A stretch of 64,000 nucleotides of DNA from Bacillota bacterium. GTDB lineage: Bacteria; Bacillota; UBA4882; UBA8346. The DNA is taken from NCBI GenBank assembly GCA_029974635.1, contig JARKQY010000041.1, forward strand, positions 37,938 to 101,937, given 5' to 3'. Numbering within the stretch: the first letter of the stretch is position 1; every line of letters starts with the position of its first letter. The position numbers and the translations under genes are program-made. Under the pieces are notes generated by a model. That model worked only from the letters and a program-made list of their open reading frames with translations. It was not told the origin of the DNA and did no database searches. Shown here one piece after another: positions 16,070-24,071 of the stretch.

Positions 16070-17413
16070 ATGGTTGAAGCTCTGACTTTGGATCGAATGC
16101 CGCCCCAGAATGTCGAGGCCGAACGTTCGACGCTGGGTTCAATGCTGCTGGAAAAAGATGCGATCTATAAGAGCATCGAGATTTTAAAGCCCGATGACTT
16201 TTACCGGGAGGCCCACCGGGTAATCTTCGAGGTGGTAGCCGGTTTGGCCAACAAAGGCGAGCCGGTGGATATCATCACAGTTTCCGAAGAGTTAAAACAG
16301 CGGAATATGCTGGACAAAATCGGCGGGGTGGCTTATCTGACCGTATTGGCAAACTCGGTTCCCACCGCCGCCAATATTGAGTACTATGCCAAAATTGTTG
16401 AAGAAAAGGCATTATTGCGTTCCATTATTTCCGTGGCCACTGAAATCGTGGGCATGGGTTACGCCGGAACCGACGATGTCAACAATATTCTGGATGAAGC
16501 GGAAAAACGCATCTTTCAAATCAGTCAGAAACGGAATGTTAAGGGTTTTGTCAACCTCAAGAACATTTTAATCGAGACCTTTGAACGAATTGAAAAAATA
16601 TATGAAACAAAAGGCGGGGTAACCGGAGTCCCTACCGGCTTTTCAGACCTTGACCGGATGACGGCGGGTTTGCAGCCATCGGATCTGATTATCCTGGCGG
16701 CCCGTCCCAGCATGGGGAAAACAACTTTTGCCTTAAATATAGCCCGCAATGTGGCGGTTGATAAAAAGATTCCGGTGGTTGTCTTTAGTTTGGAGATGTC
16801 CAAAGAGCAATTGGCTTTAAAATTGCTTTGTTCCGAAGCCGGAGTTGACAATCAACGGATCCGCACCGGGACCTTGATGGATAATGATTGGCCCCGGCTG
16901 TCCCATGCTTTGGGACATTTATCGGATTGCAGTATTTTTATTGACGATTCCCCCGGATTGACCGCTTTGGAGATTCGCTCCCGGGCACGCCGGATTAAGG
17001 CGGAGAATGGTTTGGGACTGGTTGTTATCGATTATCTCCAGTTGATGCAGTCCCGGAACCGGTCTGAAAACCGCCAGCAGGAAGTCTCGGAGATTTCCAG
17101 ATCCCTTAAATCACTGGCGCGGGAGTTGAGTGTTCCCGTAATATCCTTATCCCAATTATCCAGGGCTGTTGAGCAGCGGACGGATAAAAGACCATATTTA
17201 GCCGATTTACGGGAATCCGGATCTTTGGAGCAGGATGCCGATCTGGTTGCGTTTTTATACCGGGATGATTATTATAATCCGGAGACCGATAAGAAGAATA
17301 TCACCGAATTGATTATCGCCAAACAGCGGAACGGTCCCGTGGGAACCGTGGAACTCTTGTTTCAAAAAGAGTTCAGTAAATTCGTGGGGCTGGAAAAATA
17401 CCGGAAACCGTGA
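16070..17413 (+). CDS. dnaB: replicative DNA helicase DnaB
   Basis: Hexameric 5'-3' helicase of the replication fork (called DnaC in Bacillus). 447 residues: N-terminal DnaG-interacting helical domain (PPQNVEAERSTLGSMLLEKDAI), linker, and RecA-like domain with Walker A ARPSMGKTTFALN, Walker B LGLVVIDYLQLM, and conserved RELSVPVISLSQLSRAVE.R and LRESGSLEQDAD.V.FLYRDDYY. No intein. ATG preceded by GGAGG. Ends the operon before a clear terminator. Confidence 0.97.
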   Translation: MVEALTLDRMPPQNVEAERSTLGSMLLEKDAIYKSIEILKPDDFYREAHRVIFEVVAGLANKGEPVDIITVSEELKQRNMLDKIGGVAYLTVLANSVPTAANIEYYAKIVEEKALLRSIISVATEIVGMGYAGTDDVNNILDEAEKRIFQISQKRNVKGFVNLKNILIETFERIEKIYETKGGVTGVPTGFSDLDRMTAGLQPSDLIILAARPSMGKTTFALNIARNVAVDKKIPVVVFSLEMSKEQLALKLLCSEAGVDNQRIRTGTLMDNDWPRLSHALGHLSDCSIFIDDSPGLTALEIRSRARRIKAENGLGLVVIDYLQLMQSRNRSENRQQEVSEISRSLKSLARELSVPVISLSQLSRAVEQRTDKRPYLADLRESGSLEQDADLVAFLYRDDYYNPETDKKNITELIIAKQRNGPVGTVELLFQKEFSKFVGLEKYRKP

Positions 17414-17447
17414 TTTGAATTGATTAAGTTTGAAGCTGCAATATCTT

Positions 17448-17478
17448 ATCCAAGTGGAACGACGCTTGGATTTTTTGT
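17448..17478 (+). terminator. rho-independent terminator after dnaB
   Basis: ATCCAAG (17448-17454) pairs with CTTGGAT (17465-17471) across a 10-nt loop, followed by TTTTTTGTTTTG. Confidence 0.85.
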
Positions 17479-17569
17479 TTTGTTCCGCTTGTTAACTCCA
17501 AAGTTTTTATCAAATATGGAATGAAAAGCAAGATAAAAGCCGCTCAATCTTGGTAAAAAACATTTTTTT

Positions 17570-17680
17570 GACGGGATTAACGGGATTTATAGGATTAAAA
17601 TTTGTAAAAGCAATTATAATGCTGGTTTTTAAGCGAAGCTTGATATTAATAATCCCATTAATCCTGTAAATCCTGTCTAA
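17570..17680. repeat. dispersed GGGATT element, copy 1
   Basis: Left arm GACGGGATTAACGGGATTTA; right arm ending AATCCTGTAAATCCTGTC. The arms are inverted and flank about 45 nt. The same element type recurs at 35.1, 36.0, 37.3, 51.9 and 58.3 kb, always between genes. No ORF inside. Confidence 0.7.
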
Positions 17681-17836
17681 TAAAGATTTGTATTATTTGG
17701 TTTCGGTTTTTTCGGGGTAGGGATTCATGGGATTGAAAAACAAACAATGAAACTGCGTAAGTTTGGGAGGAGTTTTTGGGTGGCCCGGAGAAAATTCATG
17801 TAAAGGTAAAATGGTGATGAAGGAGCTTTTCGGGAT

Positions 17837-18154
17837 ATGAGGCCAAATAAACAAATTGAAGATATCAATGTGTTTATGTGCACTTGTGCTTGGTGTAACA
17901 AGAATATCGATGAAACGGACGAGGTATTTTGTGTCGAAGCCAAAACCAAGCGGGATCTCCGGGAGCAGGAAGGACAAATCGTCAAGCTGTTATTAGAAAA
18001 GACGGGGCGCCGGATTTCGGGAATGATTGTCACCGGGGATTCCCAGGCCAAGCTGAAAGGTTATGACATTGCTTTCATGGTCTGCGGTCCGAATTGCGGC
18101 AAGTTTCTGAAAAAGATGTTGACGGAGGAAACCGGGATTATTGAGCGGGTGTAA
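17837..18154 (+). CDS. small cysteine-rich protein, unknown
   Basis: 105 residues. Two likely metal-binding knuckles: MCTCAWCNKNIDETDEVFC near the N terminus and MVCGPNCGKFLKKML near the C terminus, giving about six Cys in C-x2-C-like spacing, so a zinc-ribbon-type fold is plausible. The middle is charged and helical (TKRDLREQEGQIVKLLLE). AAGGAG lies about 12 nt before the ATG. No family recognised. A 9-bp hairpin follows about 80 nt after the stop. Confidence 0.65.
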   Translation: MRPNKQIEDINVFMCTCAWCNKNIDETDEVFCVEAKTKRDLREQEGQIVKLLLEKTGRRISGMIVTGDSQAKLKGYDIAFMVCGPNCGKFLKKMLTEETGIIERV

Positions 18155-18463
18155 TACGAGTAATGTTGCTATTTTGTAACCAAGTATTGCCCGAAATCAA
18201 ATTCCTAATTAATAATATGTGCATCCCATAAGAAACCTCTCTGAATTGAGAGGTTTACAAATCATTCGGTAGTTTTTAGGTTGGGAAATGAGCGAAGCGT
18301 TTTATTCCTGTCTGGGGTACCCAATGAAGCGTCGCCCATTTAAGCTCAGTGAAAGTATACGGCCCAGCAGCCATCGTGGAAGTGACTGAAGCCGGAGTGG
18401 AGCGCGGTTTAATTTACCGGAAATATAACCGCGTCATGAATGGTGTTTCCAACGGCCCCACCG
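18155..18463. other. intergenic region with hairpin and possible gene remnant
   Basis: Contains AAACCTCTC-TGAATT-GAGAGGTTT (18233-18256), a perfect 9-bp stem without a clear T-run, possibly the 3' end of the Cys-rich gene's transcript. From about 18328 to 18470 a plus-strand frame reads plausibly (VTEAGVERGLIYRKYNRVMN) but lacks a start signal and runs into the antisense of the next gene, so it is at most a remnant. Confidence 0.35.
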
Positions 18464-18721
18464 TCACCATGCCATGCCAACATCATCCGGCGAGTACGGC
18501 AAGTCATCCTCGTTGTGGAATTGTGGGATCACCAGGTAAAAACGGCTGGGGGTCTCTTCAACGACGATTAATTCCATATCGGATGGGACCGTGATGTTAA
18601 AGTACTCCTGGATGGTACCTTTCGGATCGGCAATTAGTTTCTGCCGGTAGATCTCATCCGCCATTGCCTTCTCGACGATGATCTGCTTGGTCACTTTTTT
18701 AGGCTGCTTCTTTCTTCCCAT
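18464..18721 (-). CDS. NHLP-type (nitrile-hydratase-like leader) precursor peptide, C-terminal Trp
   Basis: 85 residues; ATG with a strong AAGGAGGG site. Residues about 12-66 match the NHLP leader pattern found on many RiPP precursors: IIVEKAMADEIYRQKLIADP, then EYFNITVPSDMELIVVEETP, ending SRFYLVIP. The tail after this (QFHNEDDLPYSPDDVGMAW) is acidic, lacks Cys/Ser clusters and ends in Trp. There is no GG cleavage site. It lies 140 nt downstream of, and on the same strand as, a class I isoprenoid-synthase-fold gene. A prenylated or otherwise modified peptide is possible; a stand-alone leader-like protein is the alternative. Family call is firm, role is inference. Confidence 0.75.
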   Translation of the reverse strand: MGRKKQPKKVTKQIIVEKAMADEIYRQKLIADPKGTIQEYFNITVPSDMELIVVEETPSRFYLVIPQFHNEDDLPYSPDDVGMAW

Positions 18722-18806
18722 GGTAACCCTCCTTAGTTTATCGTATTTCCTGATAAAGCATATCCAATCAAAAATGATCCGTAAAAATTCACTTAAAAAA
18801 ACAACT

Positions 18807-18834
18807 TTATTAGAATAATTCTATAATAGTACAA
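18807..18834 (-). promoter_or_regulatory. candidate promoter and palindrome upstream of the NHLP peptide
   Basis: On the minus strand TTGTAC (18834-18829), 16-nt spacer, TAATAA (18812-18807). The 13-bp palindrome TAGAATAATTCTA (18811-18823) lies in the spacer, where a repressor could act. AT-rich context makes chance matches likely. Confidence 0.3.
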
Positions 18835-18861
18835 AATAAACCAGGAAGCAATACAATTCGT

Positions 18862-19830
18862 TCATTCCGGGAAAGGCCGGCTCTTTTCCAGCCAACGGCT
18901 AAATCCACCGGTCAGCATGGCTTTTTTTTGATTTTGGACCCGTTTGAATAAATCAGCAAAACTTTTTAAAAAAGTTTCATGAAATGATATCAGATAGGGT
19001 ACTGAATATTTTGGCTCATTTTTTAATCGCCGGTGGTTTTTTTTGACAATGGCCGTTACATCTTGAATAGTATCCCCAAAATAAATGGCCTTGCGAATCA
19101 GGGATTCGTTTAAGGCGGCGAAATCAGTCAAATGATAATATTTCAGCACTTGCGCCAAAAAATAAGTGCAATTGCCATTCTTGAAATCTTCCCGCCAATC
19201 GGCGCAGTCATCCAGGAGCTGGGCGGAAATTAACACCGCATCGACCATGGTATCCAACGGACCGATGGCCTCCGGACGGCCGCTTAAAACCGCCATGGCC
19301 GCATTGATAATTTTCACGGGAGCCGCTTTGTGGGCAATGATTTTGAGATCAGCGGCGGTCATTATCCGGCGCTGCGTCCAAAACATCTCCCTTTCCCAAC
19401 GGGTACTATACGCCCACTCCTGAAAATATTGCCGTAGGGATTGCCAAAATAAGGAATCATTAGGAAATAGCTCCCGGTAAGGATGGAGAAAATCGAAGAG
19501 AAACAGGTTCCCAAGCGGCAGCAGATCAGCCTTGTATTCACCGGGCTCCGTATCCATTACGGCATCCTGCACCAAGAAATAAAAAAACTTAAAAACTCCA
19601 GCCATGGATATTTTCCGGCAAATATCCGCATCCACCGCTAAAGTTCGTCCGAGCCAAAACGGCAGTGCGTAACAGATGTAATTTTTATTGAAACCATCCC
19701 GGAATACATTATAGCGTTCCAGATAATCAAGGGCCGTCTTCCGAAAGACAGAGGGGTATGTCCCGATTTGACGTTCACAGGCATCAAAAACCCAAGCGAG
19801 TTCCCGGTCAAAGTCATGTAATGGATCCAT
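18862..19830 (-). CDS. class I isoprenoid-synthase-fold protein (ComQ-like architecture)
   Basis: 322 residues, all-helical by composition. Two aspartate-rich motifs fit the trans-prenyl/terpene synthase fold: QDAVMDTEPGE (Asp89, Asp93) and AQLLDDCADWREDFKNGN (Asp207, Asp208, Asp211, Asp215), the second like the Mg-diphosphate site QxxDDxxDxxxD. The usual FARM DDxxD is degenerate (DxxxD), so it is probably not a housekeeping polyprenyl synthase. Relatives are annotated class 1 isoprenoid biosynthesis enzymes; ComQ, which prenylates a Trp of the ComX pheromone, has the same fold. The next gene downstream on this strand encodes an NHLP peptide ending in Trp. Substrate unknown. Confidence 0.75.
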   Translation of the reverse strand: MDPLHDFDRELAWVFDACERQIGTYPSVFRKTALDYLERYNVFRDGFNKNYICYALPFWLGRTLAVDADICRKISMAGVFKFFYFLVQDAVMDTEPGEYKADLLPLGNLFLFDFLHPYRELFPNDSLFWQSLRQYFQEWAYSTRWEREMFWTQRRIMTAADLKIIAHKAAPVKIINAAMAVLSGRPEAIGPLDTMVDAVLISAQLLDDCADWREDFKNGNCTYFLAQVLKYYHLTDFAALNESLIRKAIYFGDTIQDVTAIVKKNHRRLKNEPKYSVPYLISFHETFLKSFADLFKRVQNQKKAMLTGGFSRWLEKSRPFPE

Positions 19831-20131
19831 AGCGCTCTCTTTCCCCGGTCCGGTTGGAATCGCCGCCGGCTTGCCTGCCGCAATTAGTCACATAAATAAC
19901 TATACTAAGTATAATTCGATAATTCACAAATTACAATACATGACCATTCAAAATGCATTTTTTCGCTTTTTAGTTTTCCTTGATTTTATTCTGGCGATTC
20001 TTTATAATTTTATTGTAAATATCTCCTTATATAATATTTATGCTTTTCATGATTGTGTAAATCATATTAGAACATAGGGTTTTAATTATATGTATTGATT
20101 AACCCTTATACGTCACCAGTTTGGAGGTTTC
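19831..20131. other. divergent intergenic region
   Basis: 301 nt, strongly AT-rich, between the minus-strand isoprenoid-synthase-like gene and the plus-strand REC gene. It must carry both promoters; only the minus-strand candidate at 19901-19936 is discernible. Confidence 0.4.
19901..19936 (-). promoter_or_regulatory. candidate promoter/operator of the isoprenoid-synthase-like gene
   Basis: On the minus strand TTGTAA (19936-19931), 17-nt spacer, TATACT (19913-19908). The -10 lies inside the perfect 13-bp palindrome TATACTAAGTATA (19901-19913), a possible operator shared with the divergent response-regulator genes. Confidence 0.35.
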
Positions 20132-20887
20132 ATGAGGAAAGAGGTTATTCTTTGTGTGGATGACGAGAATATTGTCCTTCAGAGTATTAAGACCGAGCTT
20201 CTGAATCTCTTCGACAGTAAATTCCTGATTGAAACCGCCGAAAGCGGGCCGGAGGCCTTGGAAATATTCGGAGAGTTGTTGAACAACCGGTACGATATTC
20301 CGGTAATTATCTCCGATTACATTATGCCGGGGATGAAAGGCGATGAACTATTGAAAAATATCCACCGGATTTCTCCCCGGTCTTTAAAAATCATGCTCAC
20401 CGGTCAGGCCAAAATTGAAGGAATAACGAACGCCATTAATCACGCCAACCTGTTTTATTACCTGGAAAAACCATGGAAAAAAGACGTTTTGAAAGAGATT
20501 ATCGGTAAAGCGCTGGCGTATTACTATCAAAATAAAGCCTTGACAACAGAACACTCAAGTCTTTCCCGAAGCACGAATGAATTAAAATCCCAAATTCAGG
20601 CAAAAACTCTGGAGTTAAATGAATTGAGGGAAAGGTTGAACAAAAACGGCAGACCGGATTCCGCCGGAGAACTCTCAAAAAACATGGCGCTTTTCGAGGA
20701 AATCAACACAGCCCTTAGCAAAATTAAAACCAATATGGACTCATTGGCAAAACGGTCAAATATGGAAAGCTGCGGTGGTGATTTGTTAAGTTCCGAGGTT
20801 GAAGAGCAATTTTATCAATCGAGCCGGGAGGAAATCGAACGGATAATCATGTTTATCAATCGCTTAAAAAGGGCCACTTATGAGTAA
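20132..20887 (+). CDS. REC-domain protein with C-terminal coiled coil, no DNA-binding domain
   Basis: 251 residues; ATG with GGAGG 6-8 nt upstream. Receiver domain about 1-125 with acidic pair CVDDEN, phospho-acceptor Asp62 in IISDYIMPGMKGDELL, and MLTGQAKIEG / LEKPWKKD for the switch Thr and Lys. The rest (about 140-250) is predicted coiled coil (LKSQIQAKTLELNELRERL) with no recognisable output domain. Its receiver is a clear paralogue of the next gene's. The two overlap by 8 nt (ATGAGTAA), so they are coupled. It may be a phosphate sink or partner for its LytTR neighbour. Confidence 0.88.
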   Translation: MRKEVILCVDDENIVLQSIKTELLNLFDSKFLIETAESGPEALEIFGELLNNRYDIPVIISDYIMPGMKGDELLKNIHRISPRSLKIMLTGQAKIEGITNAINHANLFYYLEKPWKKDVLKEIIGKALAYYYQNKALTTEHSSLSRSTNELKSQIQAKTLELNELRERLNKNGRPDSAGELSKNMALFEEINTALSKIKTNMDSLAKRSNMESCGGDLLSSEVEEQFYQSSREEIERIIMFINRLKRATYE

Positions 20888-22100
20888 GCCAAGTATTATT
20901 TGCATCGATGATGAAAAGATGGTGTTGGACAGTTTAAAAGAACAGCTAAATTCGAAATTCGGTTGCGAGTATAACATCGAAACCGCCGAAAGCAGCCGGG
21001 AGGCTTTGCGCCTATTTCAGGATCTATTGCAAAAGAACGAAGAAGTTCCGCTAATCATCGCCGACTATGTCATGCCCGGCATGAAGGGCGACGAGTTATT
21101 AAAATGGGTCCGCGAAATGGATCCCAAGGTGGTTTCGGTATTGCTCACCGGGCAAGCTACCATTGAAGGCGTAGCCAATGCGGTCAATTATGGTGGGGTC
21201 TTCCGGTATATTGCCAAGCCCTGGAAGATGGAGAGTTTATGCGCCACAGTGGCCGAAGCTTTAGAATATTATTATGACGAACGGCTATACGAAGAGAAAG
21301 TAAACCAACTTAAAACCATTAACTCTGAACTACAGCAAAACTTGGCAGCAAAATCCAGGGAGCTGGAACTCGGCCGGGTTCCGCCATCTGATACCGAAAT
21401 GGCCGGGCCGGGGCAACCGGTGGCTAATGTATCGTCCGGGATCTACAATTTATTGCTTACCATCAAGTCCGGTATTGATATGATTTATCGCCAAAAAATC
21501 AATCCCGGGAAACGCGAAAATCCCTCTCTTTATACCCGGAGCATGAACGAGTTTTACCAAGTCACATCGGATATTTTGGGCAACTTGGCGGAAACTTTGA
21601 GCCAGAATAGTTTGGCGGCGGGTGACGCTTCTCCTGAACCGTTTGACAGCGGTATTATAAAGCTGATTAATGATAAAATCGCCACCGTAAATCGGCATCT
21701 TTTCGAAGATCTACAGGAATTGACCCAACGCATCAATACCATGGAGCGGCAATTCTCCAAAGGTATCGAAAGGGTGGCGGCCTTGGATGAAGAGGAGATT
21801 GTTTTACTGGACTTAAACGAGGTCCTCTTCTTTACCTCCGAGGATAGTCAAACTTACGTAATAACCTTCAAATCCAGGTATAAAATGCGGGATACCCTGG
21901 ACATGCTGGAAGCCCGGTTGTGCGGCCAAAACTTCTTCCGCTGCCACCGCGGTTTTATCGTCAATTTGAAACATATCACCAAAATTTCCCCCTGGCTTGG
22001 ACCCAATAGCTATATTTCCAAGTTTGAGGGTTTCCCCTACGAAATACCTATCAGCCGGAACCGTATCCGGGAAATGCGACGGTTATTGGAGATCTCCTAG
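20880..22100 (+). CDS. response regulator, REC-coiled coil-LytTR
   Basis: 406 residues. Receiver about 1-125 (CIDDEK, Asp62 in IIADYVMPGMKGDELL, LLTGQATIEG, IAKPWKME), a long middle region (about 140-290) with coiled-coil stretches, and a C-terminal LytTR DNA-binding domain (about 300-400; LLDLNEVLFFTSEDSQTYVI, FFRCHRGFIVNLKHITKI, IPISRNRIREMRRLLEI). LytTR regulators commonly answer peptide signals (AgrA, PlnC types). The kinase at 24072 is the nearest candidate partner. The middle region is longer than in AgrA-like proteins. Confidence 0.9.
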   Translation: MSKPSIICIDDEKMVLDSLKEQLNSKFGCEYNIETAESSREALRLFQDLLQKNEEVPLIIADYVMPGMKGDELLKWVREMDPKVVSVLLTGQATIEGVANAVNYGGVFRYIAKPWKMESLCATVAEALEYYYDERLYEEKVNQLKTINSELQQNLAAKSRELELGRVPPSDTEMAGPGQPVANVSSGIYNLLLTIKSGIDMIYRQKINPGKRENPSLYTRSMNEFYQVTSDILGNLAETLSQNSLAAGDASPEPFDSGIIKLINDKIATVNRHLFEDLQELTQRINTMERQFSKGIERVAALDEEEIVLLDLNEVLFFTSEDSQTYVITFKSRYKMRDTLDMLEARLCGQNFFRCHRGFIVNLKHITKISPWLGPNSYISKFEGFPYEIPISRNRIREMRRLLEIS

Positions 22101-23909
22101 GAGCCTGTCCAGTTTCTTTTGAATTATGGCGATGCTCCGTTCTTGCGCCAAAATTATCGCTGATAAACTCTTGGCGCGAGGGCGGGTTTTCAACCATAAC
22201 AGGTTATGATGCCGGTATTCAATGATATACAACAAATACGGCAAAAAAATATCAAACAACTCCGTATAAGTATTTTTACATATCCCGTACAGTTGTTTGG
22301 CGAGATCGGCGGCTTCTTTTTGCGATAACCCTTTCCCTGTTCGATAATTGCACCCCCATGACAGCTCCCGCACTTCGCGCGGAACCATCGCCACAACCTG
22401 ATAATCCTTAGGATTTCGATATACTTTAGAGTTTTTTTCCAATTGAAAACTTTGAATGGTTATTGAAACGATATACCGTAGATTACGCCGGATCAGCCGG
22501 ATGGTTTCCTTGGCTTCATCACCCGTTTCCGTGGGAAATCCGAATATGCAGGACACAAAATTAGCGATTCCTGCTTCATTGCAGACTGCCAGAACTTTGC
22601 CGATGATATCCGGGTGGATTCCTTTCTCCATTATGGAGAGAACTCGCTCCGAACCCGATTCCAGACCAAAGAGCAGCATCTTGCATCCGGATTTTGCTAA
22701 ATTAGCGCATAGTTCTTGATCCAGTTTCCGTTCAAAACGGGTCATGCAAAACCAGTGGATTTGCAAGCCGGATTCGTTGATCTCCGTCGCCAGTCGCGCC
22801 AGTACATCGGGAGATACCGCTAAATCCACCAGGCCAAAGATATTACCGCCGTGTTTTTGAATTAATGTCTCAATATCCTTTTTTACTTTTTCCGGACTCC
22901 GTAAGCGGTATTGATTCCCGCCATAGTCGGAATGATTGCAAAAAGCGCATCGCCCCCAATAACAGCCCCGGGAGGCATAAATCATCAACACCGGCCGGGG
23001 CGAGAAATAAAGTGCCAGCGGCAGTCCCTCAAAGGAGGGTGTGGGAAGTTCGTTGATATTTTCAATATGAAAGGCATCATTGACTACAATTTCAGCGTCA
23101 TTTTTGAATATTAAATTGGGAACGATCCGAAGCGAATCCCCGTTTTCCAAGCAATCTACCAGCCGGGTAATGGCCGTTTCGCCTTCATAGAGAATAACAC
23201 TGTCAAATAAAGTGAATAATTCGGGGTTCTGAACCAGATTGTCCCGTAAATTGGTGAAATGAATTCCTCCAATGACGATGTGGACATTGGGCAAGGCCTG
23301 TTTCAGCCAGTACGCCAGGGTCAACCCCGGTATCACCTGGCTCCGGCAAGCGATGGAGATTCCGGTCACTTGCGGAGCGGTGCTGATAAATCCGGGGATT
23401 ACATACCGTTGATAATAATCAATATACAGGTTAAGCGATGGATCTCGCACCGCCTTCAGTATCTGTTCAGTGGAATCGGGAGAGTGGTACATTTCATATT
23501 GGGTAAAGGAGAGATGGGATCGGAAATACGGCAACGCAATGAATTGAAGTCCCTCTTCCAGCAGATGCTTGCTGGCGGTGAAACGCCGGTAATCATAAAA
23601 ATCGCGGGGGTCCCGCCATACCCGTTTCGCTTTCTCGATCTCCCTTAACAAACGGTCCTTCTTTTGAGTGAGCCGTTGAATTGTCGGGATCTCCGATTTT
23701 AGAAATTGTAAAGTGTTATAATTGGCGTTGATTTTGACGGATGCCTCCACGAGCCCGTTCTTGCTTAAAAAATGGTCGTAGGATTCCACATTGAGATCTT
23801 TTTGAATCACTTCATGCCCGGCTGCTCTTAAAACAGCCGTCAAGCAGGGTAACGCCAGGTTAGGGATGGTTGGATCAAATTGCGGCGGGAAAACGAGGGT
23901 TACTTTCAT
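22083..23909 (-). CDS. B12-binding-type radical SAM protein
   Basis: 608 residues from ATG 23909 (AAAGGAGAA upstream; the 15-codon N-terminal extension lacks one). N-terminal part opens like cobalamin-binding radical SAM proteins (MKVTLVFPPQFDPTIPNLAL, AAGHEVIQKDLN) and has the Rossmann segment GISIACRS...PNVHIVIGGIHFTN near 183-220, but no DxHxxG histidine, as in many of this class. Radical SAM core with CX4CX2C Cys316/321/324 (ASRGCYWGRCAFCNHSDYGG), then LLFGLESGSERVL and CIFGFPTETGDEA. Similar enzymes methylate or rearrange peptides and lipids, including RiPPs; substrate unknown. Its 3' end overlaps the LytTR gene by 18 nt, convergently; it is divergent from the kinase gene. Confidence 0.85.
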   Translation of the reverse strand: MKVTLVFPPQFDPTIPNLALPCLTAVLRAAGHEVIQKDLNVESYDHFLSKNGLVEASVKINANYNTLQFLKSEIPTIQRLTQKKDRLLREIEKAKRVWRDPRDFYDYRRFTASKHLLEEGLQFIALPYFRSHLSFTQYEMYHSPDSTEQILKAVRDPSLNLYIDYYQRYVIPGFISTAPQVTGISIACRSQVIPGLTLAYWLKQALPNVHIVIGGIHFTNLRDNLVQNPELFTLFDSVILYEGETAITRLVDCLENGDSLRIVPNLIFKNDAEIVVNDAFHIENINELPTPSFEGLPLALYFSPRPVLMIYASRGCYWGRCAFCNHSDYGGNQYRLRSPEKVKKDIETLIQKHGGNIFGLVDLAVSPDVLARLATEINESGLQIHWFCMTRFERKLDQELCANLAKSGCKMLLFGLESGSERVLSIMEKGIHPDIIGKVLAVCNEAGIANFVSCIFGFPTETGDEAKETIRLIRRNLRYIVSITIQSFQLEKNSKVYRNPKDYQVVAMVPREVRELSWGCNYRTGKGLSQKEAADLAKQLYGICKNTYTELFDIFLPYLLYIIEYRHHNLLWLKTRPRAKSLSAIILAQERSIAIIQKKLDRLLGDLQ

Positions 23910-23959
23910 GAAATTCGGTTCTCCTTTTTTAAAACCTCGTTTGATAATGGGCAAATCAA

Positions 23960-23976
23960 ATTATATACTATATAAT
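23960..23976. promoter_or_regulatory. palindrome in the divergent radical SAM/kinase promoter
   Basis: ATTATATACTATATAAT, 8-bp arms around C, with -10-like sequence on both strands. It could be an operator or simply overlapping -10 boxes in AT-rich DNA. Confidence 0.3.
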
Positions 23977-24071
23977 AAATAAAGAATATTCCACCCGGAA
24001 AAGAAGCGGATGCGTTTTCGCATGGAAACTGGAACTGATTTTTTGAATCGATTGAACCGAGGTGTAGGCCA

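Noticed and set aside
18349..18594. Plus-strand ORF of 81 codons
   Set aside because: No ribosome-binding site, and its second half is antisense to the better-supported NHLP peptide; at most the first 120 nt are a remnant.
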